Source: an uncultured Lachnoclostridium sp. | GTDB taxonomy: Bacteria; Bacillota; Clostridia; Lachnospirales; Lachnospiraceae | Length of the DNA: 6,559 nt | NCBI GenBank assembly: GCA_905212635.1 | Contig: CAJMFH010000059.1 | Span: 1-6,559, forward strand | Direction of reading: 5' to 3' | Part shown: positions 6,061 to 6,559 of the stretch, piece after piece | Layout of the letters: each line of letters begins with the position of its first letter | How positions within the stretch are numbered: position 1 is the first letter of the stretch | Made by a program: the position numbers and the translations under genes | Notes under the pieces: generated by a model | Seen by the model: the letters and a program-made list of their open reading frames with translations, nothing else | Database searches by the model: none | What the model was told of the DNA's origin: nothing

Positions 6061-6161
6061 AATCGAGTCAGACACAGGTGAAACAATCTGACGGATGGTT
6101 TAAAATGAGGATAATGCGGATAAACTAGTCGAAACAGATTAACAGGACGGATAGAAACAGT
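6061..6161 (+). other. Intergenic region yqeB-moaC with weak internal promoter candidate
   Basis: This 101-bp gap has no terminator and no open frame. A weak promoter candidate is CTGACG (6088-6093, four of six) with a 16-bp spacer to GATAAT (6110-6115, five of six). GTCAGA (6067-6072) and TCTGAC (6087-6092) could form a 6-bp stem with a 14-nt loop. Two related stretches, each starting GAAACA and ending GACGGAT, occur at 6080-6096 and 6131-6152. None of these is strong. moaC is probably read from the upstream operon promoter, possibly with help from this site. Confidence 0.3.
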
Positions 6162-6559
6162 ATGAATGAAAAGAAACTGACACATTTCAACGAAAGCGGC
6201 GAGGCACATATGGTGGATGTCCATGAAAAGGCAGATACATACCGTGTGGCGAAAGCGGAGGGCACCATTTTTGTAAATGAGGATGCTTTTGCGGCAATTT
6301 CGCAGGGAACGGCAAAAAAGGGAGATGTACTTGGAATTGCCCGCATCGCCGGGATCATGGGGGCAAAAAACAATGCATCCTTGATTCCGCTGTGTCATCC
6401 GATCGCAATGACAAAATGTGATGTGGATTTTGAATTAAATGAAGAAAAAAAGAGCATAAAAGCTGTCTGCAAAACGGCCTGCTTCGGAAAGACCGGTGTG
6501 GAGATGGAAGCACTGAGCGGAGTGAGCATTGCACTGCTGACCATCTACGATATGTGCAA
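6162..6559 (+). CDS. moaC: Cyclic pyranopterin monophosphate synthase MoaC, 3' truncated by window end
   Basis: MoaC converts the 3',8-cyclo-dihydro-GTP made by MoaA into cyclic pyranopterin monophosphate, the first stable intermediate of molybdopterin synthesis, in the cytoplasm as a hexamer. The first 132 residues are present of about 160 expected. They match the family from the start: LTHFNESGEAHMVDVHEKA (6-24), KKGDVLGIARIAGIMGAK (52-69), the binding motif LIPLCHPI with His79 (74-81), GKTGVEMEALSG (109-120) and LTIYDMC (126-132) with the catalytic Asp130. The next codon begins AA, consistent with the catalytic Lys of YDMCK. The only in-frame ATG at the N-terminus is at 6162; the binding site is weak (AGGACGG, 6144-6150). 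Placement after yqeB links cofactor supply to the molybdenum hydroxylase system. No sign of damage is seen. Confidence 0.95.
   Translation, partial: MNEKKLTHFNESGEAHMVDVHEKADTYRVAKAEGTIFVNEDAFAAISQGTAKKGDVLGIARIAGIMGAKNNASLIPLCHPIAMTKCDVDFELNEEKKSIKAVCKTACFGKTGVEMEALSGVSIALLTIYDMC

Overview
The window looks like chromosomal DNA from a Gram-positive, low-to-moderate GC anaerobe of the Clostridia, probably a gut Lachnospiraceae-type organism. This is inferred from strong AGGAGG-type ribosome binding sites, sigma-A-like promoters, a large secreted repeat protein with a lysine-rich fibronectin-III-like C-terminus, and an accessory-gene set typical of selenium-dependent molybdenum hydroxylases. 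The species cannot be fixed from sequence reading alone.

Left part (1-2862). The window opens on the last five codons, stop and terminator of an upstream gene. After a 193-bp gap with a good extended -10 promoter comes an 868-residue secreted protein with a signal peptide, four InlB-like beta-repeats, an MBG-like Ig-type module and a very basic C-terminal domain. Its last codons and its terminator repeat the first 55 bases of the window exactly, so the upstream gene is probably a tandem paralogue or a product of the same duplication. This part is clearly more AT-rich than the rest.

Right part (2863-6559). A new promoter starts an apparent operon, all on the + strand: an NCS2 xanthine/uracil-type permease, yqeC, yqeB and the first 132 codons of moaC. 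The permease stop and the yqeC start touch. YqeC and YqeB are accessory proteins for selenium-dependent molybdenum hydroxylases such as xanthine or purine hydroxylase. MoaC makes cyclic pyranopterin monophosphate, the first stable molybdopterin intermediate. Together they suggest purine uptake plus maturation and cofactor supply for a purine-oxidising molybdoenzyme, whose structural genes would lie outside the window.

The most unexplained structure is a pair of strong hairpins (5096-5147 and 5150-5170) that encode the last roughly 24 residues of YqeC and reach its stop codon. It looks like a palindromic repeat element lodged at the gene end. I see no CRISPR array, tRNA, rRNA, insertion sequence or phage gene, and no convincing new defence or enzymatic system. 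The best leads are the palindromic element, the tandem duplication at the left edge and the little-understood YqeB/YqeC pair linked to a nucleobase transporter.
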